Part shown: positions 43,185-52,439 of the stretch, piece by piece
Position numbering within the stretch: position 1 is the first letter of the stretch
Layout: each line of letters begins with the position of its first letter
Source of the DNA: Polaromonas sp. A23
GTDB taxonomy: Bacteria; Pseudomonadota; Gammaproteobacteria; Burkholderiales; Burkholderiaceae_C
NCBI RefSeq assembly: GCF_002001015.1
Contig: NZ_MUNO01000012.1
Span: forward strand, 1-64,000
DNA: 64,000 bases
Reading direction: 5' to 3'
Position numbers and translations under genes: made by a program
Notes under the pieces: model-generated
The model's database searches: none
Seen by the model: the letters and a program-made list of their open reading frames with translations, nothing else
Told to the model about the DNA's origin: nothing

Positions 43185-44768
43185 ATGAAACGTCGCTCCC
43201 TTTTTGGTCTTGCCGCGTCAGTGGCCCTGGTTTCCGGTTTGCTCCTGCCGCTTGCCGCCGTGGCACAGTCAAAGACGCTCAAGGTGGTGCCCCATTCCAA
43301 TATCACCATTCTGGACCCGATCTGGACCACGGCGTTTGTGACCCGCAATCACGGCTACATGATTTACGACACATTGTTTGGGACGGACCTGGCTGGCAAG
43401 GTCAAGCCGCAGATGGTGGACACCTACAGTGTCTCCAAAGACAACAAGGTCTGGACCTTCACTTTGCGTGACGGGCTGGAGTTTCATGACGGCAAACCCG
43501 TCACCAGCGAAGACGTGGTGGCATCGCTCAAGCGCTGGTCCAGCCGCGACAGTTTTGGCGGCGTCATGGCCAAGAGCCTGGCAAGTTACGAGACACCCAA
43601 CGCCAAAACCTTCGTGGTCAAGTTCAATCAACCCTTCGGGGTGATGCTTGAGGCGCTGGGCAAGCCGTCCTCCAATGTGCCCTTCATCATGCCCGCGCGC
43701 ATTGCCGCCACACCGGGCAGTGAGCAGATCAAGGAAAACATCGGCTCCGGGCCCTACAAGTTCGTCTCGGCCGAGTACAAGCCGGGCGAGAAGCTGGTTT
43801 ACGTCAAGAACGAGAAGTACAAACCGCGCAGCGAGGCCCCCGACGGGACGACAGGCGGAAAGAACGTCTACCTGGACCGCGTCGAGTGGATCATCATCCG
43901 CGATCCGCAGACCCAGTTCAATGCGCTGATTGCCGGCGAAGTCGACATCATTGAACAACCTGCCTTTGAGCAATACGCCTCGCTCAAAGCCGCAAAGGAT
44001 GTACAAATCGTTGACGCCCAGCCGGCCGGCTTGCAATACATCTTCCGCTTTAACCACCTGCATTCACCGTTTGACAATGTGAAGATCCGACAGGCGGCCA
44101 TGGTTGCGATGGGGCAGGAGGCCTTCCTGAAAACCCAGGTTGGTGCGCCCGGCATGTACAAGTTCTGCAAGAGCATTTTTCCCTGCGGCACACCTTATGC
44201 CAGCGACAACACCGGCATTTACACCGGCATGGCGAACCCGGCCAAAGCCAAGCAGATGCTGGCCGAAGCTGGCTATAAGGGCGAGCCCATCGTGCTGATG
44301 AGGCCGACCGACCTGGCATCGATTGCCAAGCTGCCGCTGGTGGCCAAGCAGCAGCTCGAAGCTGCCGGCTTCAAGGTGGATATGCAGCAATCTGACTGGG
44401 CAACGCTGCTGGCTCGTCGTGCCAAAAAGGACGCACCGGACAAGGGCGGCTGGAACGCCTTCATGACAGCCTGGACGGCCGGCGACATCCAGAACCCGCT
44501 GACCATGGCCATGCTTAATGCCACTGGTGACAAGGGCTGGTTCGGCTGGCAGGACGACAAGGCCATCGAAGAGCTCAAGGTCAAGTTCGCCCAGGCCGGT
44601 ACAGAAGCGGAGAAGAAAAAGCTCGCCGAACAGCTGCAATTGCGTGCCATCGAGACGGCCTCGCATGTGCACCTGGGCCAGTACAACAACCCGGCGGCGC
44701 TGCGAAAAAACATCTCCGGCCTGGTGCCTGGCGGTGCGCAGGTGTACTGGAACATCAAAAAGAACTAG
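43185..44768 (+). CDS. ABC transporter substrate-binding protein, family 5 (peptide/amide type)
   Basis: A 527-residue extracytoplasmic binding protein of the DppA/OppA class. A signal peptide covers residues 1-28 (SLFGLAASVALVSGLLLPLAAVAQ). Typical parts are ITILDPIWTTAFVTRNHGYMI, WTFTLRDGLEFHDGKPVTSEDVVASLKRW and GSGPYKFVSAEYKPGEKL. ATG 43185 follows AAGGAAAAATT. It heads an operon with two permeases, a fused ATPase, an M81 metallopeptidase and an amidase. The ligand is therefore likely a peptide or amide compound. Repeat C follows its stop codon directly. Confidence 0.9.
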   Translation: MKRRSLFGLAASVALVSGLLLPLAAVAQSKTLKVVPHSNITILDPIWTTAFVTRNHGYMIYDTLFGTDLAGKVKPQMVDTYSVSKDNKVWTFTLRDGLEFHDGKPVTSEDVVASLKRWSSRDSFGGVMAKSLASYETPNAKTFVVKFNQPFGVMLEALGKPSSNVPFIMPARIAATPGSEQIKENIGSGPYKFVSAEYKPGEKLVYVKNEKYKPRSEAPDGTTGGKNVYLDRVEWIIIRDPQTQFNALIAGEVDIIEQPAFEQYASLKAAKDVQIVDAQPAGLQYIFRFNHLHSPFDNVKIRQAAMVAMGQEAFLKTQVGAPGMYKFCKSIFPCGTPYASDNTGIYTGMANPAKAKQMLAEAGYKGEPIVLMRPTDLASIAKLPLVAKQQLEAAGFKVDMQQSDWATLLARRAKKDAPDKGGWNAFMTAWTAGDIQNPLTMAMLNATGDKGWFGWQDDKAIEELKVKFAQAGTEAEKKKLAEQLQLRAIETASHVHLGQYNNPAALRKNISGLVPGGAQVYWNIKKN

Positions 44769-44769
44769 T

Positions 44770-44860
44770 GCCCCCACGCTCCGCACTGACGTGTCGTCGC
44801 TGCCCCCCGAGGGGGCGTTGCGCCTGCGGCCCGGCTAAGCCGGTTCCGCGGCCCCTGCTT
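44770..44860 (+). repeat. Dispersed hairpin repeat, family C, copy 3
   Basis: Begins right after the stop of the binding-protein gene with GCCCCCACGCTCCGCACTGA, then TGCCCCCCGAGGGGGCGTTG and CGGCTAAGCCGGTTCCGCGG. It stands between the binding-protein gene and the permease genes of the same operon, where a hairpin could lower downstream expression. A family B repeat (TTCGCCCTGAGCTTGTCGAAGG) follows at 44894-44925. Confidence 0.85.
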
Positions 44861-44893
44861 GAAGGGGATACCTGCACGTCCGCTGGCTGCATT

Positions 44894-44925
44894 TTTCCGT
44901 TCGCCCTGAGCTTGTCGAAGGGTCC
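44894..44925 (+). repeat. Dispersed repeat, family B
   Basis: CGTTCGCCCTGAGCTTGTCG followed by AAGGG, the common form of this short repeat, lies 33 bases before the start of the first permease gene. Related copies are at 25930 and 52388. Confidence 0.7.
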
Positions 44926-44957
44926 CATCGGCTGATGCCGATGAGCAGCAAATCCCC

Positions 44958-45911
44958 ATGCTGAGATTCCTGCTGCAGCGCCTGCTGGCGACCATCCCCG
45001 TCCTGCTGGTGGTGGCCGTCGTGGTGTTCCTGATCCTGCGGCTGACGCCCGGCGACCCCGCGGCGGTGATCGCTGGCAACAACTCGACCAATGAAGACAT
45101 CGAAAAGATCCGCGAGACGTTGGGCCTGAGCAAGCCTCTGCTGGCCCAGTTCTGGATCTGGTTCAGCAACGTGTTGCAGGGCGACCTGGGCTACTCCTTC
45201 TATCTGAACAAGCCCGTGACCGAACTGATAGCACAGCGGCTGGAGCCGACGCTCAGTCTTGCAGTTGGCACCTTGCTGCTGGCGGTGTTGGTGGCCGTTC
45301 CGCTCGGAACCATTGCGGCCTGGCGCATGGGAGGCTGGCTCGACCGCATCCTTTCAGGATTTTCGGTGGCTGGGTTTTCCATTCCGGTGTTCGTGACCGG
45401 TTATCTATTGATCTACGTTTTCGCCGTGCAGCTCGAATGGTTTCCGGTGCAGGGTTACCGCCGCCTTTTTGGCAGCGATGGGCAGGGCCTGTGGCCGTGG
45501 GCGCGCCAGCTGGTGTTGCCCTGGTTCACGCTGGCCATGATTTACGTGGCGCTCATTGCCCGCGTGACCCGTGCCAGCGTGTCGGAGGCCTTGACTGAAG
45601 ATTACATTCGCACGGCGCGTGCGAAAGGGCTGGCTGAATCAGCGGTGTTGATGCGCCATGCGCTTGCCAATGCGGCGGTACCCATCGTCACCGTGATCGG
45701 TATCGGCGTCGCACTGCTGATCGGCGGTGTGGTGGTCACTGAAACCGTTTACTCCATACCGGGGCTGGGATCGCTCACGGTCGATGCCGTGCTGAACCGC
45801 GACTTCCCGGTGATCCAGGGTTTGGTGCTGTTTTTCAGCCTGTTGTACGTCGGGGTCAACTTGCTGGTTGACGTGAGCTACCTGTTCCTGGACCCGAGGA
45901 TTCGTTACTGA
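44958..45911 (+). CDS. ABC transporter permease, DppB type
   Basis: A 317-residue inner-membrane permease with six helices. N-terminal MLRFLLQRLLATIPVLLVVAVVVFLIL and the coupling (EAA) region EALTEDYIRTARAKGLAESAVLMRHALANA are typical of DppB. Its last base overlaps the first base of the next permease gene (stop TGA/start ATG share an A), indicating coupled translation. Confidence 0.92.
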   Translation: MLRFLLQRLLATIPVLLVVAVVVFLILRLTPGDPAAVIAGNNSTNEDIEKIRETLGLSKPLLAQFWIWFSNVLQGDLGYSFYLNKPVTELIAQRLEPTLSLAVGTLLLAVLVAVPLGTIAAWRMGGWLDRILSGFSVAGFSIPVFVTGYLLIYVFAVQLEWFPVQGYRRLFGSDGQGLWPWARQLVLPWFTLAMIYVALIARVTRASVSEALTEDYIRTARAKGLAESAVLMRHALANAAVPIVTVIGIGVALLIGGVVVTETVYSIPGLGSLTVDAVLNRDFPVIQGLVLFFSLLYVGVNLLVDVSYLFLDPRIRY

Positions 45912-46798
45912 TGCAGCTCTGGCAACTCCTCAGGCAGCGGCTTTGGCGCAACAGCGCCTTCCGATTCGGCGTGCTGGTTCTGGGCGTGCTGCTTCTGCTG
46001 GCGGCACTGGCGCCCTTTCTTGGCACGGTGGACCCGGCGGCCATGGACTCGGCCCATATCAATACCGCTGCTGGCGTGCGCGGTGAGTTTGCGCAGCTGG
46101 ACGGCACGGTGGTGACGCATACCTTCTGGATGGGGGCCGACAATTTCGGTCGCGACATTTTCAGCCGTGTGTTGTACGGAACGCGTACCTCGCTGCTAGT
46201 GGCTACCTTCACCGCTGCAGTGGCGATTGGCGTGGGTGCGCTGCTGGGCATGCTGGCCGGTTACTTCCGTATCGTTGATGCCGTGCTGATGCGTTTCATG
46301 GATGGGCTCATGGCCATCCCCGCCATTTTGCTGGCAATTGCGCTGGTGGCCGCACTCGGCGCGCAACTGTGGACCGTGGTGGTGGCGATTGCCATTCCGG
46401 AAATTCCGCGCGTTACGCGCCTGGTGCGAGCCATGGTGTTGACCCTGCGCGAGGAACCTTTTGTCGAAGCCGCGCGGGCGCTGGCCACGCCGACGCCGGT
46501 GATTCTTTGGCGTCACATCCTGCCCAATGCGATGGCGCCGCTGATCGTGCAGGGCACCTTCGTGGCGGCCTCGGCCGTGTTGACCGAAGCCATTCTGAGT
46601 TTCCTTGGCCTCGGCCTGCCGGCTGACATTCCGACCTGGGGCAACATCATGGCCGAGGGCAGGGTGCAGTTCACCCAGTACCCGGGCAACGTGCTGTTTC
46701 CCGCGTTGTTCCTGGTGCCTACGGTGCTGGCAATCAATCTTCTGGGTGACGGGCTGCGCGATGTGCTGGATCCAAAATTTTCCAAACGAACCCCATGA
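45911..46798 (+). CDS. ABC transporter permease, DppC type
   Basis: A 295-residue permease of the DppC class. It has an N-terminal cytoplasmic part and one helix (GVLVLGVLLLLAALAPFLG), followed by GADNFGRDIFSRVLYGTRTSL, a conserved DppC motif. The EAA loop reads EEPFVEAARALATPTPVILWRHILPN. It overlaps the ATPase gene by 4 bases (ATGA). Confidence 0.92.
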   Translation: MQLWQLLRQRLWRNSAFRFGVLVLGVLLLLAALAPFLGTVDPAAMDSAHINTAAGVRGEFAQLDGTVVTHTFWMGADNFGRDIFSRVLYGTRTSLLVATFTAAVAIGVGALLGMLAGYFRIVDAVLMRFMDGLMAIPAILLAIALVAALGAQLWTVVVAIAIPEIPRVTRLVRAMVLTLREEPFVEAARALATPTPVILWRHILPNAMAPLIVQGTFVAASAVLTEAILSFLGLGLPADIPTWGNIMAEGRVQFTQYPGNVLFPALFLVPTVLAINLLGDGLRDVLDPKFSKRTP

Positions 46799-48450
46799 CC
46801 GACGAGCTGCCTCCCGTACTGGTCATTGACAAACTGCATGTGGCCCTGCCACCGGGTAGCGACCGGCCCTATGCGGTTGAAGACGTCAGCCTGAGTATTC
46901 ATCCCGGTAAGACCCTGTGTGTGGTGGGCGAATCCGGCTCCGGTAAATCGGTCATGGCCACGGCCGTGATGGGGTTGCTGGCGCGTGAACTCAAGCCCGG
47001 TCCGGGCAGCATCGTGTTGCAAGGTGAGTCGCTGCTGATGGCGTCAGGCGGCCGCTTGCGTTCGCTGCGCGGCCAGGCCATGGGCATGGTGTTTCAGGAG
47101 CCGATGACGGCGTTAAACCCGGTCATGACCTGTGGTGACCAGATCGATGAATTGTTGACGCAGCACACCGATTGGGGTGCGAAGCGGCGCGGTGAAGCGG
47201 TGCTCGACATCCTGCGGCGCGTCAAGCTGCCCGAGCCCGAACGCATGATGCGCAGCTACCCGCACCAGCTCTCGGGTGGGCAACGCCAGCGCATCGTGAT
47301 CGCCATGGCCGTCATATTGCAACCTGCCCTGCTGATCTGCGATGAGCCGACCACGGCACTTGATGTCACGACGCAGAAGGAAATTCTCCGGCTGATCGAA
47401 GAGTTGCAGGAGGACCGATCCAGCGGCCGCCGCCAGGCCTGCGCAGTACTGTTCATTACGCACGACATGGGCGTGGTGGCCGAGATTGCCGACGACGTGC
47501 TGGTCATGCACCAGGGCAGAGCGGTCGAATATGGCACGCGTGATGCGGTGCTGAAGACACCCCAGGCGGATTACACCAAGATGCTGCTGGCGGCCGTGCC
47601 CAGCATGACACCGCCGCCAGCCAAGCCGGCGCCGCAAGGTGCACCGCTGCTGCGCGGCCAGGAGGTCAGCAAAACGTACAGTGCCCGCGACTGGCTGGGC
47701 CGCAGCCGGCTGACCCATGCGCTGAAGGCCGCATCCGTGGCTGTGTCGGCCGGCGAAACGGTGGGCATTGTCGGCGAGTCTGGCTCGGGTAAATCGACGT
47801 TGGCGCGTTGCCTGATCCGGTTGATTGATCCGACCGGCGGCCAGGTATGGTGGAAGCAGCGGGCGCAGAACGGGGACAGCAGTCCGCTGGTCGATGTTGC
47901 CCAATTCAGCGAGGGCCGGCTCCGGCCGCTGCGCAGCCAGGTGCAGGTGGTGTTTCAGGACCCCAATCGCTCGCTCAACCCGCGCCGCAAGGTGGGTGAT
48001 TCCATCATCGAAGGTGCTATGAATTTCGGAGCTACCCGCGCAGAAGCTGAAGCGCGTGCAGCCAGTTTGATGGAAAAAGTCCGGCTGCCGGCCGAAGGTT
48101 TGCAGCGTTACCCCAGCCAGTTCTCGGGCGGGCAGCGGCAGCGCATTGCGATTGCCCGTGCGTTGGCTTGCCGGCCGCATGTGCTGGTCGCTGATGAAGC
48201 GGTCAGCGCCCTTGACGTGAGTGTGCAAGCGCAAATCCTGAAGCTGCTGCGGGAGATCCAGGCCGAACTTGGCCTGGGCATGCTCTTCATCACGCATGAC
48301 CTGCGTGTCGCGGCCCAGCTGTGCGACCGGGTCATCGTCATGCACCAGGGCGAGATTGTGGAAGAGGGCCCAACACTGCAGCTGTATGCCCAGCCGCAGC
48401 ACGACTACACACGCCGGCTTTTCGCAGCCGCACCCGGAGCCCTGCCTTGA
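46795..48450 (+). CDS. ABC transporter ATP-binding protein, DppD-DppF fusion
   Basis: A 551-residue protein with two complete ABC ATPase domains, equivalent to DppD joined to DppF. Domain 1 (about 10-265): Walker A GESGSGKSV, signature LSGGQRQR, Walker B LLICDEPTTALDV. Domain 2 (about 285-545): GESGSGKST, FSGGQRQR, LVADEAVSALDV. In many bacteria these are separate genes. At 48015-48042, within domain 2, the DNA resembles the family A repeat. The stop overlaps the TTG start of the peptidase gene. Confidence 0.92.
   Translation: MTDELPPVLVIDKLHVALPPGSDRPYAVEDVSLSIHPGKTLCVVGESGSGKSVMATAVMGLLARELKPGPGSIVLQGESLLMASGGRLRSLRGQAMGMVFQEPMTALNPVMTCGDQIDELLTQHTDWGAKRRGEAVLDILRRVKLPEPERMMRSYPHQLSGGQRQRIVIAMAVILQPALLICDEPTTALDVTTQKEILRLIEELQEDRSSGRRQACAVLFITHDMGVVAEIADDVLVMHQGRAVEYGTRDAVLKTPQADYTKMLLAAVPSMTPPPAKPAPQGAPLLRGQEVSKTYSARDWLGRSRLTHALKAASVAVSAGETVGIVGESGSGKSTLARCLIRLIDPTGGQVWWKQRAQNGDSSPLVDVAQFSEGRLRPLRSQVQVVFQDPNRSLNPRRKVGDSIIEGAMNFGATRAEAEARAASLMEKVRLPAEGLQRYPSQFSGGQRQRIAIARALACRPHVLVADEAVSALDVSVQAQILKLLREIQAELGLGMLFITHDLRVAAQLCDRVIVMHQGEIVEEGPTLQLYAQPQHDYTRRLFAAAPGALP
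48015..48042 (+). repeat. Possible family A repeat inside the ATPase fusion gene
   Basis: TGCTATGAATTTCGGAGCTA followed by CCCGCG resembles TGCTATTAATTCAGGAGCTA and CTTGCG of the copy at 53041. It encodes GAMNFGATRAE between the Q-loop region and the signature of domain 2. Because the family length is normal there, chance resemblance is possible. Confidence 0.35.
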
Positions 48451-49955
48451 AAAGCCTGAGAGTTCTCGTCGCTGGCTACCAGCACGAAACCAACACCTTT
48501 GCCCCCACCAAGGCCGACTGGGCGGCATTCAACCGTGGCGACTCCTTTCCCGCCTTCATCCATGGCCAGGCCATGCTGGACAAGCTCGCCGGCATCAACA
48601 TTCCCATCGGTGGTTTCATCGAAGCGGCGCGCGTCAAAGGCTGGCAACTTGTGCCTAGCAGCTGGTGCGGCGCCATTCCTTCGTCCTACGTGACCGAAGA
48701 CGCGTTTGAACGCATCAGCGCGTCCATCCTCACTGACGTGCAGAAGGGCGGGTTCGACGCGGTGTATCTGGATTTGCACGGTGCGGCCGTGGCCGAGCAT
48801 GTGGCCGATACCGAAGGCGAACTGCTTGCACGCATACGCCGGGTGGTGGGCGCCGACCTGCCCATCGTGGCCAGTCTTGACCTGCATGCCAATGTCACGC
48901 ACCGCATGTTGCAGGAGGCCGATGCCCTGGTTTCTTACCGCAGCTACCCCCATGTTGACATGGCGGCCACCGGTGAACTCGCTGCCCAGCTGCTGGCGCG
49001 CCGGCTCAAGCTCGGGCGGCGCGAAGAGCTGCATTTTCGGCGCCTGCCTTTCCTGATTCCCCTCAACACCCAAAGCACCTGGATGGAGCCGGCCAAAAGC
49101 CTTTACGAGGCACTGTTGGCACTGGACAGCGACTTCGGCTCGGTGCTGAGTTTTTGCATGGCTTTTCCGGCGGCAGATTTTGCAGAGTGCGCACCTATGG
49201 TCTGGGCCTATGGCGAGCGTGCGGAGCAAGCGGTGCAGCGCTTTGGTGACCGCGCAGCCGAGCCGGCACAGTGGCGGCTGACCACGCTGAACGCTGGCGA
49301 CGCCGTGGCCCATGCCATGGCGCTGGCTGCGCGAAGGGGCAAGCCGGTGGTGCTGGCCGATACGCAAGACAACCCCGGCGCCGGCGGTGACAGCAACACC
49401 ACCGGCCTGCTGCATGCGCTGTTGCAGCAGGGCGCAGGGCGGCGTTTTCCTGGCCAGGTTGCGCTGGGCTTGATGTTTGACCCAGAGGCCGCTGCAATGG
49501 CCGTGGCGGTAGGAGTCGGCGCGACGATTTCCACGACTGTGGGTAGGGCCGTAGCCACTTTCACCGGGCAGCTGAGCGACCCACCGCTGTCTGGCGCATT
49601 CAAGGTGCGCGCGGTCCACGATGGCAAGGTCACACTCAAGGGCGCGATGATGACCGGCCTCACCGTGCATCTGGGTCCTTGCGCCTGCCTTGAGATCGAC
49701 GGTGTGCTGGTGGCTGTGGCCAGTGGCAAGAAACAGATGCTGGACCGTGAGCTGTTCCGCATGGTCGGCATCATGCCCGAGGCGATGAAAATCATCGTGG
49801 TCAAAAGCTCCAATCACTTCCGCGCTGATTTCACGCCGCTGGTAGAAAATGCGGCGACCGACATCCTGATTGCGAAAGCCGCGGGGCCAATGGCCGCGGA
49901 CCCGGCCGACCTGCCGTGGAAAAACCTGCCCGAATCGACCCGGCGCCGCCCTTGA
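48447..49955 (+). CDS. M81 family metallopeptidase (MlrC-like)
   Basis: A 502-residue protein of the M81/MlrC family; MlrC hydrolyses microcystin-degradation peptides. Motifs: VLVAGYQHETNTFAPTKADW at the N-terminus, DLHGAAVAEH, SLDLHANVT (metal His), SYRSYPHVDM, and DTQDNPGAGGDSNTT near residue 310. No ATG exists near the conserved beginning. TTG 48447 overlaps the previous stop as TTGA and is preceded by GGAG, so it is the likely start. Placed in a peptide/amide uptake operon, it may process the imported substrate. Confidence 0.85.
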   Translation: MKSLRVLVAGYQHETNTFAPTKADWAAFNRGDSFPAFIHGQAMLDKLAGINIPIGGFIEAARVKGWQLVPSSWCGAIPSSYVTEDAFERISASILTDVQKGGFDAVYLDLHGAAVAEHVADTEGELLARIRRVVGADLPIVASLDLHANVTHRMLQEADALVSYRSYPHVDMAATGELAAQLLARRLKLGRREELHFRRLPFLIPLNTQSTWMEPAKSLYEALLALDSDFGSVLSFCMAFPAADFAECAPMVWAYGERAEQAVQRFGDRAAEPAQWRLTTLNAGDAVAHAMALAARRGKPVVLADTQDNPGAGGDSNTTGLLHALLQQGAGRRFPGQVALGLMFDPEAAAMAVAVGVGATISTTVGRAVATFTGQLSDPPLSGAFKVRAVHDGKVTLKGAMMTGLTVHLGPCACLEIDGVLVAVASGKKQMLDRELFRMVGIMPEAMKIIVVKSSNHFRADFTPLVENAATDILIAKAAGPMAADPADLPWKNLPESTRRRP

Positions 49956-49995
49956 AGGCGCGGTAACGCGGGCGAAGCAACGACTGGAGTAGCTG

Positions 49996-51441
49996 ATGAC
50001 CACTTCCGCGACCTTGCCTGATCTGGCCGATTGCACCGCAACCGAGTTGCTGCAGCTGTACCGAAGTGGCCAAGCTTCCCCGGTCGACGCAACCCGCGCC
50101 GTACTGGCGCGCATCGACATGCTCAATCCCACGCTCAACGCCATCTGCCTGGTAGCGCACGAGTCCGCGCTGCAAAGCGCCAGAGACAGCGAGGCGCGGT
50201 GGCAAAAGTTTCGCCAGGGAGGCGGGCCCTGCGGTGAGCTTGACGGCGTGCCCGTCTCGATCAAGGACCTGATCCTGACCCGAGGCATGCCGACCCTGCG
50301 CGGCAGCCACACGGTGGATGCGAATCAGCCCTGGGAGGTGGACGCACCAGCGACCGCGCGGCTGCGCGAAGCGGGCGCGGTGATTCTCGGCAAAACAAAC
50401 ACGCCTGAATTTGGTTGCAAAGGAGAAACCAATTCCCCTCGCGCTGGCATCACGCGCAACCCATGGGACATCAGCAAAACTCCGGGCGGCTCTTCCGGCG
50501 GCGCCGCTGCAGCGGTGGCTTCCGGCATGGGGCCGCTGGCTGTGGGCACCGACGGCGCCGGCTCGGTGCGCATTCCGGCGGCGTTTTGTGGCAACTTCGG
50601 CCTCAAGCCTAGCTTTGGCCGCGTACCGGCCTATCCGCTGTCGCCGTTTGGTTCGGTCGCGCATCTGGGGCCGCACAGCCGTTGCGTGCGCGATGCTGCG
50701 TTGATGATGAACGTGCTCAAAAAACCGGACGCCAGAGACTGGACCTCGCTGCCACCGGACGGCAGCGACTATCTGGCAAGCCTGGAAGACGGCGTCCGTG
50801 GCTTGCGCATTGCATGGTCGCCGGCCCTGGGTTATGCGCGCAACGTTAATCCCGAAGTTGCGCAGTCTGTGGCCCGCGCCGTGGCGCTGCTGGCCGACCT
50901 TGGCGCGCATGTCGAGCAGGTTGACCCCGGCTTCGACGACCCATTGGAAATCACCACCGGCCTGTGGTTTGCCGGCGCCTGGACAGTGTGGAACACATTG
51001 ACGCCTGCCCAGCAGACGCAGACAGACCCCGATTTCCGCGCCGAAGCCCTGCTCGGCGAAAAGCTCAGCCTGCTCGATATCCAGCGTCTTCACCTGCAGC
51101 GCGGCGCCCTCGGCTCGCACATGCGCCAGTTCATGCAGCGCTTTGACTTGCTGGTTACGCCCAGCGTGGCCGTGCCGGCCTTCGAGGCCCGGCCCGCCGG
51201 CCATACCCCCATGAACCCGGCTGCCATGCTGGGCTGGACACCGTTTTCCTACCCCTTCAACCTGACCCAGCAGCCGGCCAGCACCGTGCCTTGCGGCTTG
51301 ACGGCAGGGGGCCTGCCGATAGGCTTGCAGTTTGTAGGCCCCATGTTTGGCGATGTGCTGGTGCTTCGGGCATCCCGCGCCTACGAGGCGGCGCGGCCGG
51401 CCGGCGTGGATTTCAAACGGCCCGTCACACCGCCGCGCTGA
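49996..51441 (+). CDS. Amidase (amidase-signature family)
   Basis: A 481-residue amidase-signature enzyme with a Ser-cisSer-Lys triad. The Lys is in GVPVSIKDLILTRGMPT (about residue 83); the Ser-rich loop is TPGGSSGGAAAAVASGMGPL, and the nucleophile lies in GTDGAGSVRIPAAFCG. It hydrolyses a carboxamide. It follows the M81 gene by 40 bases with TGGAG before the start, and probably acts on the compound taken up by the ABC importer encoded upstream. Confidence 0.9.
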   Translation: MTTSATLPDLADCTATELLQLYRSGQASPVDATRAVLARIDMLNPTLNAICLVAHESALQSARDSEARWQKFRQGGGPCGELDGVPVSIKDLILTRGMPTLRGSHTVDANQPWEVDAPATARLREAGAVILGKTNTPEFGCKGETNSPRAGITRNPWDISKTPGGSSGGAAAAVASGMGPLAVGTDGAGSVRIPAAFCGNFGLKPSFGRVPAYPLSPFGSVAHLGPHSRCVRDAALMMNVLKKPDARDWTSLPPDGSDYLASLEDGVRGLRIAWSPALGYARNVNPEVAQSVARAVALLADLGAHVEQVDPGFDDPLEITTGLWFAGAWTVWNTLTPAQQTQTDPDFRAEALLGEKLSLLDIQRLHLQRGALGSHMRQFMQRFDLLVTPSVAVPAFEARPAGHTPMNPAAMLGWTPFSYPFNLTQQPASTVPCGLTAGGLPIGLQFVGPMFGDVLVLRASRAYEAARPAGVDFKRPVTPPR

Positions 51442-51528
51442 GCGCACCAGCGGCCTGACGCCGTCCGGGGGAAAACCTCTAGACCCGTCGGCTTCCCGGG
51501 TGCCAGAAGCTGTTCATAATCGGGTGGC

Positions 51529-52302
51529 ATGACTTTTTTAGCACTCGATGTGGGCAATACCCGGCTGAAGTGGGCCCAATACGCAGCCCCGGTGGCCGGT
51601 TCTCCTTTGTTGGCTCATGGCGCGGTGTTTCTGGAAAACATCGACAAGCTGGCTGACAAAGAATGGTGCGATCTGCCTGTGCCCTCGCTGATTGTGGGGT
51701 GCATTGTGGCTGGCGACGCCGTCAAACGCCGGGTGGAAGAACAGATGGAGTTCTGGGACGTGGTGCCGCGCTGGGTGGTGCCCAGCGCCCACGAAGCTGG
51801 CGTGACCAATGGCTACGACCACCCCGCGCGCCTGGGCGCCGACCGCTGGGTCGCCATGATAGGCGCGCGGCACCGTTTGCTTGCGCGAGGCATCAAGAAA
51901 CCCTGTGTTGTGGTGATGGTTGGCACGGCCGTCACGGTTGAGGCGATCGACGCCTCCGGAAAATTCCTCGGCGGCATCATCCTTCCCGGCCACGGCATCA
52001 TGCTGCGCGCACTCGAGTCCGGCACGGCCGGCCTGCATGTACCCACTGGCGAAGTCAAAGACTTTCCCACCAATACCAGCGATGCACTGACCAGCGGCGG
52101 CACCTTTGCCATTGCTGGTGCGGTGCAACGCATGGTCGACAACACGGCGCGCCATTGCGGCGAAGTGCCGGAATGCATCATGACCGGTGGGGCTGGCTGG
52201 AAGATGGTTCCCAGCATGTCTATTGAGGTTGAGCTTGTGGAAGGCTTGATTTTTGATGGGTTGCTGGAGATTGCTTCTCGGCGGTTTCCGGTGGAAGTCT
52301 GA
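51529..52302 (+). CDS. coaX: Type III pantothenate kinase
   Basis: A 257-residue CoaX protein, the first step of CoA synthesis (pantothenate to 4'-phosphopantothenate). The phosphate-binding start is [16 protein letters not shown]. The pantothenate-site region is [16 protein letters not shown], and the second phosphate motif is [13 protein letters not shown]. Further [20 protein letters not shown] and [10 protein letters not shown] are typical. It is 87 bases behind the amidase and probably has its own promoter. Confidence 0.92.
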   Translation: MTFLALDVGNTRLKWAQYAAPVAGSPLLAHGAVFLENIDKLADKEWCDLPVPSLIVGCIVAGDAVKRRVEEQMEFWDVVPRWVVPSAHEAGVTNGYDHPARLGADRWVAMIGARHRLLARGIKKPCVVVMVGTAVTVEAIDASGKFLGGIILPGHGIMLRALESGTAGLHVPTGEVKDFPTNTSDALTSGGTFAIAGAVQRMVDNTARHCGEVPECIMTGGAGWKMVPSMSIEVELVEGLIFDGLLEIASRRFPVEV

Positions 52303-52387
52303 TCCTCGAGGCCGGTTGGGCCGAGTCAGGCCTCTCCTGGACCTGTCATCCCGGACTTGATCCGGGATCCATGCAGGCGCCACGCCA

Positions 52388-52412
52388 ACACCGTTCGGGC
52401 TGAGCCTGTCGA
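52388..52412 (+). repeat. Dispersed repeat, family B
   Basis: ACCGTTCGGGCTGAGCCTGT followed by CGAAG. It is preceded at 52345-52375 by TCCCGGACTTGATCCGGGAT, another common short palindromic repeat. Confidence 0.6.
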
Positions 52413-52439
52413 AGCCTGTGCAAGCTTGCGCTGATGGGG

